This document shows, in pieces, positions 46,017 through 54,736 of a stretch of 64,000 bases of DNA. The notes below the pieces were generated by a model, which was not told the origin of the DNA, ran no database searches, and worked only from the letters and a program-made list of their open reading frames with translations. Within the stretch, counting starts at the first letter, position 1, and every line of letters starts with the position of its first letter. Made by a program: the position numbers and the translations under genes. The DNA is from Methanolobus psychrophilus R15 (GTDB lineage Archaea; Halobacteriota; Methanosarcinia; Methanosarcinales; Methanosarcinaceae), in contig CP003083.1 of the NCBI GenBank assembly GCA_000306725.1, positions 2,282,042 to 2,346,041 on the forward strand, in the 5' to 3' direction.

Positions 46017-46663
46017 TAAACCACCAGTACCCTTTTGACAGAATTGCTCACATCTATAAATGAATCTTTATTATCTACTACACTAATATCAAATCTCTCA
46101 GCCAAAAGCTCATACTGATCATATCTCTCATCAAATGTAGTATCATCTTTTAATTCGGGTCTTCTTGAAGTTATGGTCTTCTTATCAAGAGTTAGCATGA
46201 TAAGTTTTGCATTTTTTGGAATGAGATTCAAGAATTTTTTTCCAACGGTTCTTGTGTAAATTTCAGAGTCTTTAGTAGCAACTGACAAATCAATTAATGT
46301 ATCATATACAAACCTGTCACATACAATTGTAGTTCCAAAAAGCATGGGTACATATACTTTTATTGTGGTTGAGATTACAGTATCAACGAACAAGATCCAT
46401 GGATAGATTGCTGATATTATCTTTGACCTGTAGAATTCATGGTATGAGCATTTTTGTGTTCCACCTAGTGTGGACACACGGGTATATCCTGCAACCCTGC
46501 AGAATGCTAGTAGTGGCAAGGATAAATAATGATGGAAACGAAGCCACTTATACTGGCATTTTATCCCTTTTTCTTTTAGGTGTTCAAGTAGCAAATTGAC
46601 ATGAGTAGTCTTTCCCACACCGTCAATGCCTGTGATGCAGATGAACATAGATTTTTGCTTCAT
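46016..46663 (-). CDS. Thymidylate kinase-like P-loop kinase
   Basis: 215 residues. ITGIDGVGKTTHVNLLLEHL is a Walker A of the thymidylate kinase family. The DRF/Y motif appears as IVCDRFVYDTLIDL and a lid-like stretch as LTLDKKTITSRRPELKDD. A normal tmk is usually elsewhere on the chromosome; copies in glycan loci may phosphorylate a lipid or sugar. It overlaps the glycosyltransferase upstream by 4 bases. Confidence 0.7.
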   Translation of the reverse strand: MKQKSMFICITGIDGVGKTTHVNLLLEHLKEKGIKCQYKWLRFHHYLSLPLLAFCRVAGYTRVSTLGGTQKCSYHEFYRSKIISAIYPWILFVDTVISTTIKVYVPMLFGTTIVCDRFVYDTLIDLSVATKDSEIYTRTVGKKFLNLIPKNAKLIMLTLDKKTITSRRPELKDDTTFDERYDQYELLAERFDISVVDNKDSFIDVSNSVKRVLVV

Positions 46664-47880
46664 GCTAATACACCCTTATCGTGGAGGACAGATTTGATCT
46701 CCTGCAATACTCTGCATGAAACATCGGCCCAGATTGGATACTCCAGCATAAAATCAAGTGATTTTTTTTCTGCTTTTGGGAGCAGGCCTGCATCATTTAT
46801 GCATGACCTTATCTTATCTGCAAGATTGTCTTCATCGTTTGGCTCAACCACAGTTCCTCTTCCACCTTCCAGTAACTCTGGAATTCCGTCTACATTGGTA
46901 GATATTACCATTTTTCCCAGTGCCATGGATTCAAGTATGCTGGTAGGAACATCGGAGGGGACTATCTTAAATGGAAGGCACACTACATCGCAGAACTTGA
47001 TGAATCGCTTGACATCTTCCTTATCCAGAAAACCGGAAACTATCTGCACGTTATTTTGTAGGCTAAGCTCCTCGATAAGATTTACTGCATCCATTTCCTC
47101 CTTGTTTAGTTCCTCTTCCCTGCGTCTGGAAAGGATCAGTAACTTTACGCCGGGATTTGTTTTGGCCACTTTTGCAACAGCCCTGATGAGCGAATCAATT
47201 CCTCTTATTTTGAGTGGGGAGCCAAAGTACAATAGGTTGAACGAACCCGGAGATACGTCAAATTTACTTATTGCAGATTCAGGGAATTCGGGCAGAATCA
47301 AATCATACTTATCAATACCAGCTGGAACATGTACTATCTTAGTAACATCTGCACCCATCATTTCAAGCATGTTTCTGTTTTTCCGGCTTATTACAAATAC
47401 TTTTGATAAAGCCGGGGAGTTTACAAGGTTCCGGCTACAAAATGAAGGCATTGAGGCGTATAATATCTGGATAGATAAGGAACTGAAATTTGAAATGATT
47501 TCAGTTAATCCTAATCTGGTAATATCCGAAATCCTGTAAATTGGACCGGTAAACACACCAATAATTGGAACTCCAAGACTCTTGAAAGTGCTCATATATA
47601 GATAATCGATTGGTCCCATTGACCACAAAACAATATCTGGCTTTTCATTCCTGATAAGAGAAATAAGTTTGCTGTTCCTGATTAATGGAAGTGTTCTCAA
47701 TTTCTCATAATGGAAGACAGGAATGTTGTCTATAAAATGCTCCGGTCCTGTGCCATCTGTTATGATTTTAACTTCAATGCCGTTTAAGATCATACCCTTG
47801 GCAATCTCGGATATATAGCGCCAGGGCTGAAGGCGAACATTATTATTCCTTAAGCCATAACAGACCATACAGACTTTCAT
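46660..47880 (-). CDS. GT4-family glycosyltransferase
   Basis: 406 residues, GT-B fold. N-terminal MKVCMVCYGLRNNNVRLQPW, second domain from about 215 (FNLLYFGSPLKIRGIDSLIRA), LLILSRRREEEL and the donor site IVPSDVPTSILESMALGKMV with the GT4 E-x7-E-like glutamates. DVDGIPELLEGGRG-type sequence follows (STNVDGIPELLEGGRG). It shares 4 bases with genes on both sides. The sugar donor cannot be named. Confidence 0.85.
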   Translation of the reverse strand: MKVCMVCYGLRNNNVRLQPWRYISEIAKGMILNGIEVKIITDGTGPEHFIDNIPVFHYEKLRTLPLIRNSKLISLIRNEKPDIVLWSMGPIDYLYMSTFKSLGVPIIGVFTGPIYRISDITRLGLTEIISNFSSLSIQILYASMPSFCSRNLVNSPALSKVFVISRKNRNMLEMMGADVTKIVHVPAGIDKYDLILPEFPESAISKFDVSPGSFNLLYFGSPLKIRGIDSLIRAVAKVAKTNPGVKLLILSRRREEELNKEEMDAVNLIEELSLQNNVQIVSGFLDKEDVKRFIKFCDVVCLPFKIVPSDVPTSILESMALGKMVISTNVDGIPELLEGGRGTVVEPNDEDNLADKIRSCINDAGLLPKAEKKSLDFMLEYPIWADVSCRVLQEIKSVLHDKGVLA

Positions 47881-49019
47881 GCTACCTGTCCTTTAATTAT
47901 CGTTGACTCGTAACAATTCAGGATATTATCAGAGATAGCATTCCAGGTGAATTCTTGCATTACTTTCTTTCTGGCTTCTTTACCTAGTTTTTCGCATAAC
48001 TCCTCTTGTTCAAGTAACACCAGTATCGAATCCGCCAATGCAACTGAATCTTTCGAAGGAACTAGAATGCCATTGACATTATGATCTATGAGATCAATGT
48101 TACCTGGAACTTCTGTCGCAACAATCGAAAGTTCACATGACATAGCTTCTAGTAGTGAACCAGGGAGGCCCTCATAATAAGATGGGAAAGCAAAAATCGT
48201 TGCATTCCTGTATAATTCAACAATATTTTGCCTGCTTACCCTCCCAAGAAACCTGATGCGTTCTTGAAGACCACTATTAGTAACTTTTTTTTGTAATTCT
48301 TCCAGGAGAGGACCGTCACCGGCAAGAATAAAGTCAATATCATCCCTTGAGTCACATATGTTCTTGGCACATTCAATCAATTCTGATAAACCTTTTCCAT
48401 AACTTATTCTGCCAGTGTAAAGAACATATTTTCTATTGACTTTAGACCTATATGCTGGCAAGAAAACGGTTTCATCAACTCCATTTGAAGTAATATGGAT
48501 TTCATTGACCTTCAAACCGTAATCTTCAAGCTCATCAGCAACTCGCTTCGAAACTGCCGTTACTAAATTAGATTTTTCAATTAATCTTTTTTCCAATGGG
48601 TAGCTTATAAATTTTGCCTGAAAATTTGTAGCAAGACTGAATAAATCCTGTATTTTTATAACTTCAGCACCTTTCAACATTGGAGAATGAAATGTCAAAA
48701 GAGAAGGAAGTTTAGAATTAATAAGTGGAGGCAAAGGAGTATGAACATGAACAACATCAAACTTTTGTTCAATAGATTTAAGCAGTTTTCTCAAAAATAA
48801 ACCATGTATATGAACATGAATAGGATATGCAAGAACAAAAGGCACCCTGTAAAGTTCAATTCCATGGAACTCCTCTTTCTGCGTTCTGTGAATACCACCT
48901 CTGGTAATAACAGTGACCTTATGTCCTTTTCTTATAAACTGCTGGGACATGTTGTAAATATAGTTTCCAATACCTTCTTCCGGTGGAAACTTTGCAGAGG
49001 TGATGACACATATATTCAT
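47877..49019 (-). CDS. GT4-family glycosyltransferase
   Basis: 380 residues, typical GT4. MNICVITSAKFPPEEGIGNY, VVHVHTPLPPLI, TAVSKRVADELEDYG, VLYTGRISYGKGLSELIECA, DFILAGDGPLLEELQKKV and FAFPSYYEGLPGSLLEAMSC are all family landmarks, and the conserved Glu pair is present. It lies 17 bases after the Alg13-like gene and overlaps the next GT by 4 bases. It probably extends the lipid-linked glycan begun by the Alg13/14-like pair. Confidence 0.9.
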   Translation of the reverse strand: MNICVITSAKFPPEEGIGNYIYNMSQQFIRKGHKVTVITRGGIHRTQKEEFHGIELYRVPFVLAYPIHVHIHGLFLRKLLKSIEQKFDVVHVHTPLPPLINSKLPSLLTFHSPMLKGAEVIKIQDLFSLATNFQAKFISYPLEKRLIEKSNLVTAVSKRVADELEDYGLKVNEIHITSNGVDETVFLPAYRSKVNRKYVLYTGRISYGKGLSELIECAKNICDSRDDIDFILAGDGPLLEELQKKVTNSGLQERIRFLGRVSRQNIVELYRNATIFAFPSYYEGLPGSLLEAMSCELSIVATEVPGNIDLIDHNVNGILVPSKDSVALADSILVLLEQEELCEKLGKEARKKVMQEFTWNAISDNILNCYESTIIKGQVA

Positions 49020-49036
49020 AGTAATTCACGTTATGA

Positions 49037-49507
49037 TTAGGAAAGAGTTGAAAGGTATTTCTTTAAAGAATCTGAAAGCTTATGATTGTTTGAAACAGAG
49101 GCTAGAGCTAAATTTTCTTGCAAGTGACCTTCAATGCTTTGAATATCATATACTGAAACAACACCTTTTACAGAAGACATCGCTTCTGAGATTTCCAACT
49201 GATGATCATCCATATGTTCATTGTATTTTTTGAGCCGGGGAACAATTATTACAGGTGTTCCAAGTTTCAGAGCAGTAAGTATCGAACCTGCACCGGCATG
49301 GCTTACAACAACCCGGGCATCCATATTTAACTGTTCTACTTTTTCAAAATCATCAACAAAATCAAAATACTCAGCATTAACAGGCTTATATTCGGTATGG
49401 CCTATCTGCATGATCACCTTTTCATCAATTCTTCCGGCAATCTCATCCATCTTTTTGATAAGACGATCAAAGCCTTGGTAGTGACTGCCCACAGTGACGA
49501 AGATCAC
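49037..49507 (-). CDS. Alg13/PssE-like glycosyltransferase catalytic subunit
   Basis: 156 residues from GTG 49507, sharing GTGA with the stop of the Alg14-like gene and with GGGGGA upstream; the longer frame to 49564 only runs back through that gene. IFVTVGSHYQGFDRLIKKM and VVVSHAGAGSILTALKLGTP with IIVPRLKKYNEHMDDHQLEI are the Alg13/EpsF/PssE signature for donor binding. It acts with the membrane partner encoded just upstream to add the second sugar to a lipid-linked acceptor. Confidence 0.88.
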   Translation of the reverse strand: MIFVTVGSHYQGFDRLIKKMDEIAGRIDEKVIMQIGHTEYKPVNAEYFDFVDDFEKVEQLNMDARVVVSHAGAGSILTALKLGTPVIIVPRLKKYNEHMDDHQLEISEAMSSVKGVVSVYDIQSIEGHLQENLALASVSNNHKLSDSLKKYLSTLS

Positions 49508-49944
49508 AGGACATTCCCCCAATACTGGGCCTTTTTGCCAAACTTGCTGAGAAGCTGTTCCCATTGCACAAGGAATACGTCTGAAACAGGGTATACTATT
49601 CGGCCACTAAGTGAGGGCTCTTTTACCCGACAAAGACTTTCTATGAACATTGTCCTTATGCCAAGCAATTTACCCATGTAAAAGACTGGTATGGCAATCT
49701 CGGAGCCTGTCGAGATTATTATATTGGGTTTTTCTTTGAGTAGTATCTTAAATACATAAGGAGTGGTTATCAAGAATCTCAGAGGGTTTTTCCCCAGATT
49801 CTTAAAGGTGTACTTGTTCTTTAGTTCGGTAGAACGTGCACCTTCATATGTTATAAAAAAGATATCATGGCCTTCAAAGGCATCCATCAATTGAAGGATT
49901 TCAGTTAAATGACCACCATGGGAGCATGTTAAACATATTTTCAC
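49504..49944 (-). CDS. Alg14/PssD-like membrane anchor subunit
   Basis: 146 residues from GTG 49944, with GGTGAGG six bases upstream; the frame extends to 50007 without an SD. KICLTCSHGGHLTEILQLMD is the Alg14/PssD start, then IFFITYEGARSTELKN and KPNIIISTGSEIAIPVFYMG, and FIESLCRVKEPSLSGRIVYP. It recruits the Alg13-like subunit to the membrane. First gene of the minus-strand operon that runs down to 43.2 kb, back-to-back with the GT2 gene at 50.0 kb. Confidence 0.88.
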   Translation of the reverse strand: MKICLTCSHGGHLTEILQLMDAFEGHDIFFITYEGARSTELKNKYTFKNLGKNPLRFLITTPYVFKILLKEKPNIIISTGSEIAIPVFYMGKLLGIRTMFIESLCRVKEPSLSGRIVYPVSDVFLVQWEQLLSKFGKKAQYWGNVL

Positions 49945-50048
49945 GTTTTTCCTCACCAACCAAATGTCCTTAGAGTGTCCATCATATTTAAGTATAATGT
50001 TTTGCATGGATTATACAAACTTTTGCAAAAGCGCTTTTGTAAAATCAG

Positions 50049-51110
50049 ATGAATGCCATGAAAAATATAAAAACATCAGTAAGTATAATCCTTCTCACTT
50101 ACAACAGTATGAAAGATCTACCTGAATGCATTCCTTCTCTTCTTTCACAAACCTATACTGATTTTGAGGTCATAGTCGTGGATAATGCTTCAATTGATGG
50201 AACTACAGATTTTATCAGAAGTAATTACCCTCAGTTGAAAATGATAGAAACGGGCGCCAACCTTGGGTATCCGGGGGGGAATAATACTGGTTTTAAGCAT
50301 GCCTATGGTGACTATGTAGTGGTGGTGAATCCAGACACTGTAGCAGATCCGGAATGGCTTGCTGAGCTTATCAGGCCTCTTGAAGAAGACCCTCACACCA
50401 CCGTGACAACTCCAAAGATTAAGATTTATTATGAGAAGGACAAGATTAACACCTGCGGCAATATACCCCATTATACTGGACTTACTTTCTGCAGAGGACT
50501 TCATGCACCTGCTGATAGTTGCAATCTGCAGGAAGAAGTTGGTGCTATCTCAGGATGTGCATTTGCTATCCGCAGGGAAATGCTGGACCACATTAAAGGC
50601 TTTGATGCAGATTTCTTCCTATATATGGAAGATGCTGATCTCTCATGGCGTGTCAGGTTTGCGGGCGGAAAGATTGTTTATGTGCCCACTTCCCTAATAT
50701 ATCATAAATTCAAACTTTCAATAGTTGCATGGAAGCATTTCTATCTTGAAAGGAATCGCTACATGATACTACTGAAGAACCTGGATACAAGAACACTTCT
50801 GCTGTTATTTCCGGGATTAATAGTTAGTGAGATTGTAACGATGGGTCATTCTATATTGAATGGACCAGAATATGTGCACAATAAGTTCAAAGCTTACTGG
50901 TGGATCATTAAGAACAGAAATCTTGTCCTTGACAAAAGGAGAAAGACCCTTGCAATGAAAACAATCTCAGATAAGGAGTTCTTCAGATTGCTTGAGTGGC
51001 GGATACCTTTTGAACAGGTGATTGAAAACAAGCCATTTAGGCTGTGTGCAGATAAATTGTTCAATACATGTCACAAACTGCATTATAAAATAATAGCAAA
51101 ACTTGCATAA
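50049..51110 (+). CDS. GT2 glycosyltransferase, rhamnosyltransferase-like
   Basis: 353 residues. SVSIILLTYNSMKDLPECIP, VIVVDNASIDGTTDFI, GYPGGNNTGFKHAYGDYVVV followed by NPDT (the DxD-like metal site) and FFLYMEDADLSWRVRFAG (the ED catalytic-base region) match GT2 enzymes of the WbbL/RfbN group. Two hydrophobic stretches lie in the C-terminal part (LLLLFPGLIVSEIV). The rml genes nearby make rhamnose the likely donor sugar, but that is context, not proof. Confidence 0.85.
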   Translation: MNAMKNIKTSVSIILLTYNSMKDLPECIPSLLSQTYTDFEVIVVDNASIDGTTDFIRSNYPQLKMIETGANLGYPGGNNTGFKHAYGDYVVVVNPDTVADPEWLAELIRPLEEDPHTTVTTPKIKIYYEKDKINTCGNIPHYTGLTFCRGLHAPADSCNLQEEVGAISGCAFAIRREMLDHIKGFDADFFLYMEDADLSWRVRFAGGKIVYVPTSLIYHKFKLSIVAWKHFYLERNRYMILLKNLDTRTLLLLFPGLIVSEIVTMGHSILNGPEYVHNKFKAYWWIIKNRNLVLDKRRKTLAMKTISDKEFFRLLEWRIPFEQVIENKPFRLCADKLFNTCHKLHYKIIAKLA

Positions 51111-51120
51111 TGTTTAATGT

Positions 51121-52020
51121 TCACAGTTGTCTGATATTTTTCATATGATCAGAAATACTGGTTGCAATAGAGTTTAAAATTAAACCTGTGAACATGCCAA
51201 ATGTCCCTATTAATCCAAATGTCATTGCCATCAAAGATGTTCCAATAGCAAATGCTCCGGTAGACTGGAAAATAAAAAGTGTTCTAAAAGCAAGAGCAAG
51301 TCCTATTACAAACATAATCAGCCCCGGAACTCCGAAATACAACAGCGGATGCTTCCTCTCAAACTGGTTGATGATCGAACCCAGCACATTCATTCCATGC
51401 TTGACGGGATTGAACGTGGAGCCTTCAACATCGTACCGACAGGAAATAGGCACTTCGGTTATCTTGAAGCCGGCGGCGGTGGCGTCGGAGATCATCTCGG
51501 ACTCGACACCCATGCCGTTGTTGTTGAATCTGAAGGAGGGGAAGGTGGCTTTGGAGAAGGCTCGAAAGCCGCTCTGGGAGTCGTTCAGTTTTACATTGGC
51601 GGTCATGTTGGTGGCGTGTGTTAATATTTCCTGGCCGAAGCGTCTGTACCTTGGTACCTTTATGATGTGGCCTTTTAGGAATCTTGCGCCGTTGACCATG
51701 TCGGCTTTCTGCCAGAGAATGGGCTCGATGATCCGGGGGATCTCATCGGGGTTGTGCTGGCCGTCGGCATCCAGGGTCACCAGGATGTCCACCTGTTTGT
51801 CCATGGCCCACTCAAAGGCGGTGCGAAGAGCCATGCCTTTGCCGGCATTCTGAGAGTGGCGCAGGACCGTGGCTCCCATGATCTCGGCTACACGGCAGGT
51901 ATTGTCGGTGCTGCCGTCATCGATAACAAGAACTTCGTCCACGTACTGGCGTGCCCTTGCAATAACACTGCCTATGGCTATCTCTTCGTTAAATGCAGGA
52001 ATCGCAGCCACTACCGTCAT
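51121..52020 (-). CDS. GT2 polyprenyl-phosphate sugar transferase, Dpm1/AglD-like
   Basis: 299 residues. VVAAIPAFNEEIAIGSVIAR, VLVIDDGSTDNTCRVAE, LVTLDADGQHNPDEIPRII (metal DxD) and LNDSQSGFRAFSK followed by VESEMISDATAAGF are dolichol-phosphate mannose synthase landmarks. Two membrane helices lie at the C-terminus (about 225-285). It would charge dolichol or polyprenyl phosphate with a hexose for membrane-side transfer. Its sequence is richer in G and C than the AT-rich genes around 42-46 kb. It is convergent with the GT2 gene. Confidence 0.88.
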   Translation of the reverse strand: MTVVAAIPAFNEEIAIGSVIARARQYVDEVLVIDDGSTDNTCRVAEIMGATVLRHSQNAGKGMALRTAFEWAMDKQVDILVTLDADGQHNPDEIPRIIEPILWQKADMVNGARFLKGHIIKVPRYRRFGQEILTHATNMTANVKLNDSQSGFRAFSKATFPSFRFNNNGMGVESEMISDATAAGFKITEVPISCRYDVEGSTFNPVKHGMNVLGSIINQFERKHPLLYFGVPGLIMFVIGLALAFRTLFIFQSTGAFAIGTSLMAMTFGLIGTFGMFTGLILNSIATSISDHMKNIRQL

Positions 52021-52380
52021 TTTTTAACCACCATTTTTGAATTCTAGTATGCAGTTGCCAATACATATGTGTCCCTTGAATAGGGTTTTGCAAACAATAC
52101 ACACACTCTTAGCAAATAACTAACCTGTTTAGAAAGAATACTTAACACATATAAAACTTTCCGAGTTGCGCTGAAAGTTCACAATTGTAGAGGTAAATTT
52201 ATAATGAGTATAATTTGGCAAAATTATTTAGACATACAATTATGGGAGACAAAAGAATGTGAAAAGGAACAGAGTGTCAGCAGGTAACATTTAAAGGCGG
52301 TGTTTCTCTTACTCAGTTGCGAGAAACTTCTAAAAAAGTATCACATCCTTTTTAAAACATCACTAATATTATCAATACAA
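52021..52380. other. Intergenic stretch without a gene
   Basis: Divergent promoters for the GT2 gene and the broken hydrolase gene would lie here. AACTTTC (52155-52161) and GAAAGTT (52173-52179) form a small perfect inverted repeat. Nothing else seen. Confidence 0.35.
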
Positions 52381-52910
52381 ATGCTCCCCTTCGCACACAT
52401 TGGAATTGCCCTTGTACTGTTCTATATCATAGGCGTGGCCTTCCCCAAGATCAAGCCGCATATCAACTACGGTATGTTATTATCGGATCCATGCTCCCGG
52501 ATATCATTGACAAGACGATTGGTATGGTACTCTTTGCGGATACCTTTGCCAATGGGAGGATCTTTGCACATGCGCTGCTCTTTGTTGTGGCAATGGGGAT
52601 AGCAGGGTACTATTTCTATACCAGAAAAGGAGATTCCCGTGTGATCACACTGGCAGGTGGAAGTCTTATTCACCAGTTTCTCGATAGCATGTGGAAAACT
52701 CCTGTAACATTCCTGTGGCCTTTGCTGGGATGGGAGTTTAAGAGGCTGGAAGATTATGGGTCTTTCTGGCAGTTCCTACTGGGGGTCTACGGACATCTTG
52801 GGGACATCGGGAATCCTCACATGCTTTCCCTCTTCATGACCGAGCTCTTCGGGCTTGCAGCGATAAGAATCTTTGGAGCCTGCTACTTGAGGAAGAAATA
52901 TCCACAATAA
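52381..52910 (+). pseudogene. Metal-dependent hydrolase-like membrane protein (DUF457/YdjM type), frameshifted
   Basis: The first part reads MLPFAHIGIALVLFYIIGVA and AFPKIKPHINYGMLL from 52381. Then one base is missing at about 52475-52483 and the protein continues in the next frame as IGSMLPDIIDKTIGMVLFAD to 52910. Joined, the two parts give about 176 residues with the His-rich N-terminus, MLPDIIDK and FAHALLFVV and HQFLDSMWKTP seen in this family of membrane-bound hydrolases. Either a recent frameshift or a sequencing error in a T/A run. Confidence 0.75.
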
Positions 52911-53025
52911 AAAGAAAGTCTCGGAGAAGTTTCAAATTGTTTTGTCTTAACTCTACGACCATTTAATTATGGACTATCGTTACAAAATAGTCCTAATTTT
53001 TTACACGCATCATAAGGTATCTTAT

Positions 53026-53138
53026 GTTGCATTTTCAGGAAAAATGAATTATGATAATTTTTATTTTCGCTACCAATAGATACACAGCAGTTTTATTTGC
53101 AGTACATACGCAACATTTATAAGCAGTTGTTGCATTTT
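53026..53138 (+). promoter_or_regulatory. GTTGCATTTT repeats before second recombinase gene
   Basis: GTTGCATTTT occurs at 53026-53035 and 53129-53138, and an inverted GCAAC at 53110-53114, with a TTTATAA box near 53116. They may be recombinase arm sites or operators. No gene lies in 52911-53145. Confidence 0.35.
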
Positions 53139-53145
53139 ATTCTAT

Positions 53146-53721
53146 ATGAAATATAATAAACAGTGGTTACGAGAAGAAGAGCTTGAAATGATGTTAAGTA
53201 AACCGGATATTCCAGAAAAATACGAAATCTGGCTACTTTTGATGTATACGCCCGGATTGAGGGTCAGTGAGGCTCTTAACGTTAAGGTACGTGATTTAGA
53301 TATGAAAAACGGATGTATTGACATTTGGGGTGGGAAAGGAAGAGATGATACCGAAATGCAAAAGGCAGTTTGTGATATCAAAATCCTTAAGCGGATTAAG
53401 CGTTTTTGTGAACATTCAGACCTTCGACCAAATGATTATATCATGTTTAGTCAAAAGTCCAAACAGGTTCATCGTTCTCAGGTGTATAGAGTCCTTAACG
53501 ATATATGTCATGATGTTGGAATTGACAAGACAATTGGTACTCACACCATGAGAAGATCACGGGCAGAGCATCTATTGGATAGGGGGCTGCCAATAACGTT
53601 TGTAAGTAAATATTTACGCCATAAGAACTTGTCAACGACAATGAAATATTTAGATGTCTCCGTTGCGGATATTCAGAGAGAGATGGAGAAAATCGATGAT
53701 AATGTAGGAACGTTAGTTTGA
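53146..53721 (+). CDS. Short tyrosine recombinase (XerC/D-like catalytic domain)
   Basis: 191 residues. It is nearly all catalytic domain: R39 in YTPGLRVSEALNV, K64 in WGGKGRDDTE, H133 and R136 in GTHTMRRSRAEHLL, H159 in YLRHKNLSTTMKYLDV and Y168. The N-terminal core-binding domain is mostly missing, as in other short archaeal integrases. All catalytic residues are present. It may resolve dimers of the element or belong to an older element nested here. An IS remnant starts 8 bases after its stop. Confidence 0.88.
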   Translation: MKYNKQWLREEELEMMLSKPDIPEKYEIWLLLMYTPGLRVSEALNVKVRDLDMKNGCIDIWGGKGRDDTEMQKAVCDIKILKRIKRFCEHSDLRPNDYIMFSQKSKQVHRSQVYRVLNDICHDVGIDKTIGTHTMRRSRAEHLLDRGLPITFVSKYLRHKNLSTTMKYLDVSVADIQREMEKIDDNVGTLV

Positions 53722-53728
53722 TATTATG

Positions 53729-53969
53729 GTAACTATTCAGCCTAGCTCCCTTCACTTAGCTGATGTCTCTATCTACGCTCAATTCTGCAATAAAGGAATA
53801 AGTGGATTCCCATAGGATATTTCACTAATCGAGTCGATAACAGATTGAGATTTCTTGTTAACAGTAGAAACGTATCCTCTTATCCAGCATGATTTTGTCA
53901 TGAATGATAGTATGAGGTCACTATCTATTGATTTATGCTTTACAGGGGGTAGGATGGCTGAATAGTTAC
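53729..53969. mobile_element. 241-bp IS remnant with 14-bp terminal inverted repeats
   Basis: GTAACTATTCAGCC (53729-53742) and GGCTGAATAGTTAC (53956-53969) are perfect inverted repeats. Between them, on the minus strand, 53901-53779 reads MTKSCWIRGYVSTVNKKSQS and on to a stop, like the tail of a transposase. It is probably an internally deleted IS (a MITE-like relic). No clear target duplication is seen. Confidence 0.6.
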
Positions 53970-54322
53970 GGTTTATTTTAAAATGCCAGATATATGGCGC
54001 AACTCAACAAAGCCAACATATTCGAGCGCAAATTCCGATGAACTTCCATAAAAAATAGCTAATTTTAATTCTTCATATTATACGATGTCGATATATTATA
54101 TAAATTTTATTATTTTTACTTTTGAAATTATTTTCAAGATTTAAAGAACTTGGCTGAAATTGTTTAAATCTTAAAAGATTTTTTAATATATACTTTTTGA
54201 AAATGTACACTGTTTATATAGTATGAGATTCACGTTGAATTGTCGGTACAAAGAAGTACGACAATCCTAAACTCCTACTATGATGGAGTGCAATTAAAAA
54301 CAAATAAAAAGGAATTAAAAAT
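53970..54322 (+). promoter_or_regulatory. Promoter and structured leader of small-gene operon
   Basis: AT-rich stretch without a gene. TTTATATA at about 54213 is a TATA box. The leader holds TTGTCG-G-TAC/GTA-CGACAA (about 54239-54264) and ACTCC/GGAGT just after it. The SD AAGGA precedes the next gene. These hairpins may tune translation. Confidence 0.45.
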
Positions 54323-54679
54323 ATGATAGAAAAAAAGAGTACTGTAGAATACGTATCTTTCAAGGGATTTGGAGAAGGAATTAGTGAAAATGATTTCAGT
54401 GAAGAACAAATGGACATTCTTCATGAGTTTATGATAATTGGTGGAGATGTAAACCAAGAACATGGAGAAGGAGAGCAGTACATAAATGCAAAAATATGTC
54501 ATCTTCAAAATTATCTATTGTCTCATCCTGATTTTGATTGCAAAAAACTAAGAACTGATATCTTGTTTATTGGTATTGTATATTCTCAAGTAATTCGTGG
54601 AAACCTTATTGAATCTAGCGAATTAGTTAAAGAATACGGAATTTCAATCTATCCTGAACCAACTTATTTTACGTGGTGA
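54323..54679 (+). CDS. Hypothetical protein of the small-gene operon
   Basis: 118 residues, start ATG behind AAAAAGGAATTAAAA. Acidic N-terminus (EYVSFKGFGEGISENDFSEE), then helical sequence (INAKICHLQNYLLSHPDFD). No family recognised. It is the first gene of an AT-rich run (54.3-56.7 kb) with well-placed SDs. Members of this run look like accessory genes of conjugative or integrative elements. Confidence 0.6.
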   Translation: MIEKKSTVEYVSFKGFGEGISENDFSEEQMDILHEFMIIGGDVNQEHGEGEQYINAKICHLQNYLLSHPDFDCKKLRTDILFIGIVYSQVIRGNLIESSELVKEYGISIYPEPTYFTW

Positions 54680-54690
54680 TTAAATGACAA

Positions 54691-54736
54691 ACAGAAGAGG
54701 AACTTTCTGAAATGATAGGGGAAGGATGATAGTATG
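54691..54736 (+). repeat. 46-bp imperfect repeat, remnant of a duplicated gene end
   Basis: Matches 55007-55052 at about 41 of 46 positions. The right copy is the end of the gene at 54734-55045 (EEEFPEMIEEG, stop and next start). The left copy lies just before that gene, so a tandem copy was once present and has been deleted except for its end. Confidence 0.65.

Noticed and set aside
46601-47539. 312-residue open frame on the plus strand
   Set aside because: Antisense of the GT4 gene at 46660-47880 and rich in Ser; no motif.
38739-52020. Direct repeats bounding the glycan cassette as its own mobile unit
   Set aside because: I compared the flanks at 38.4 and 52.9 kb and saw no shared sequence.
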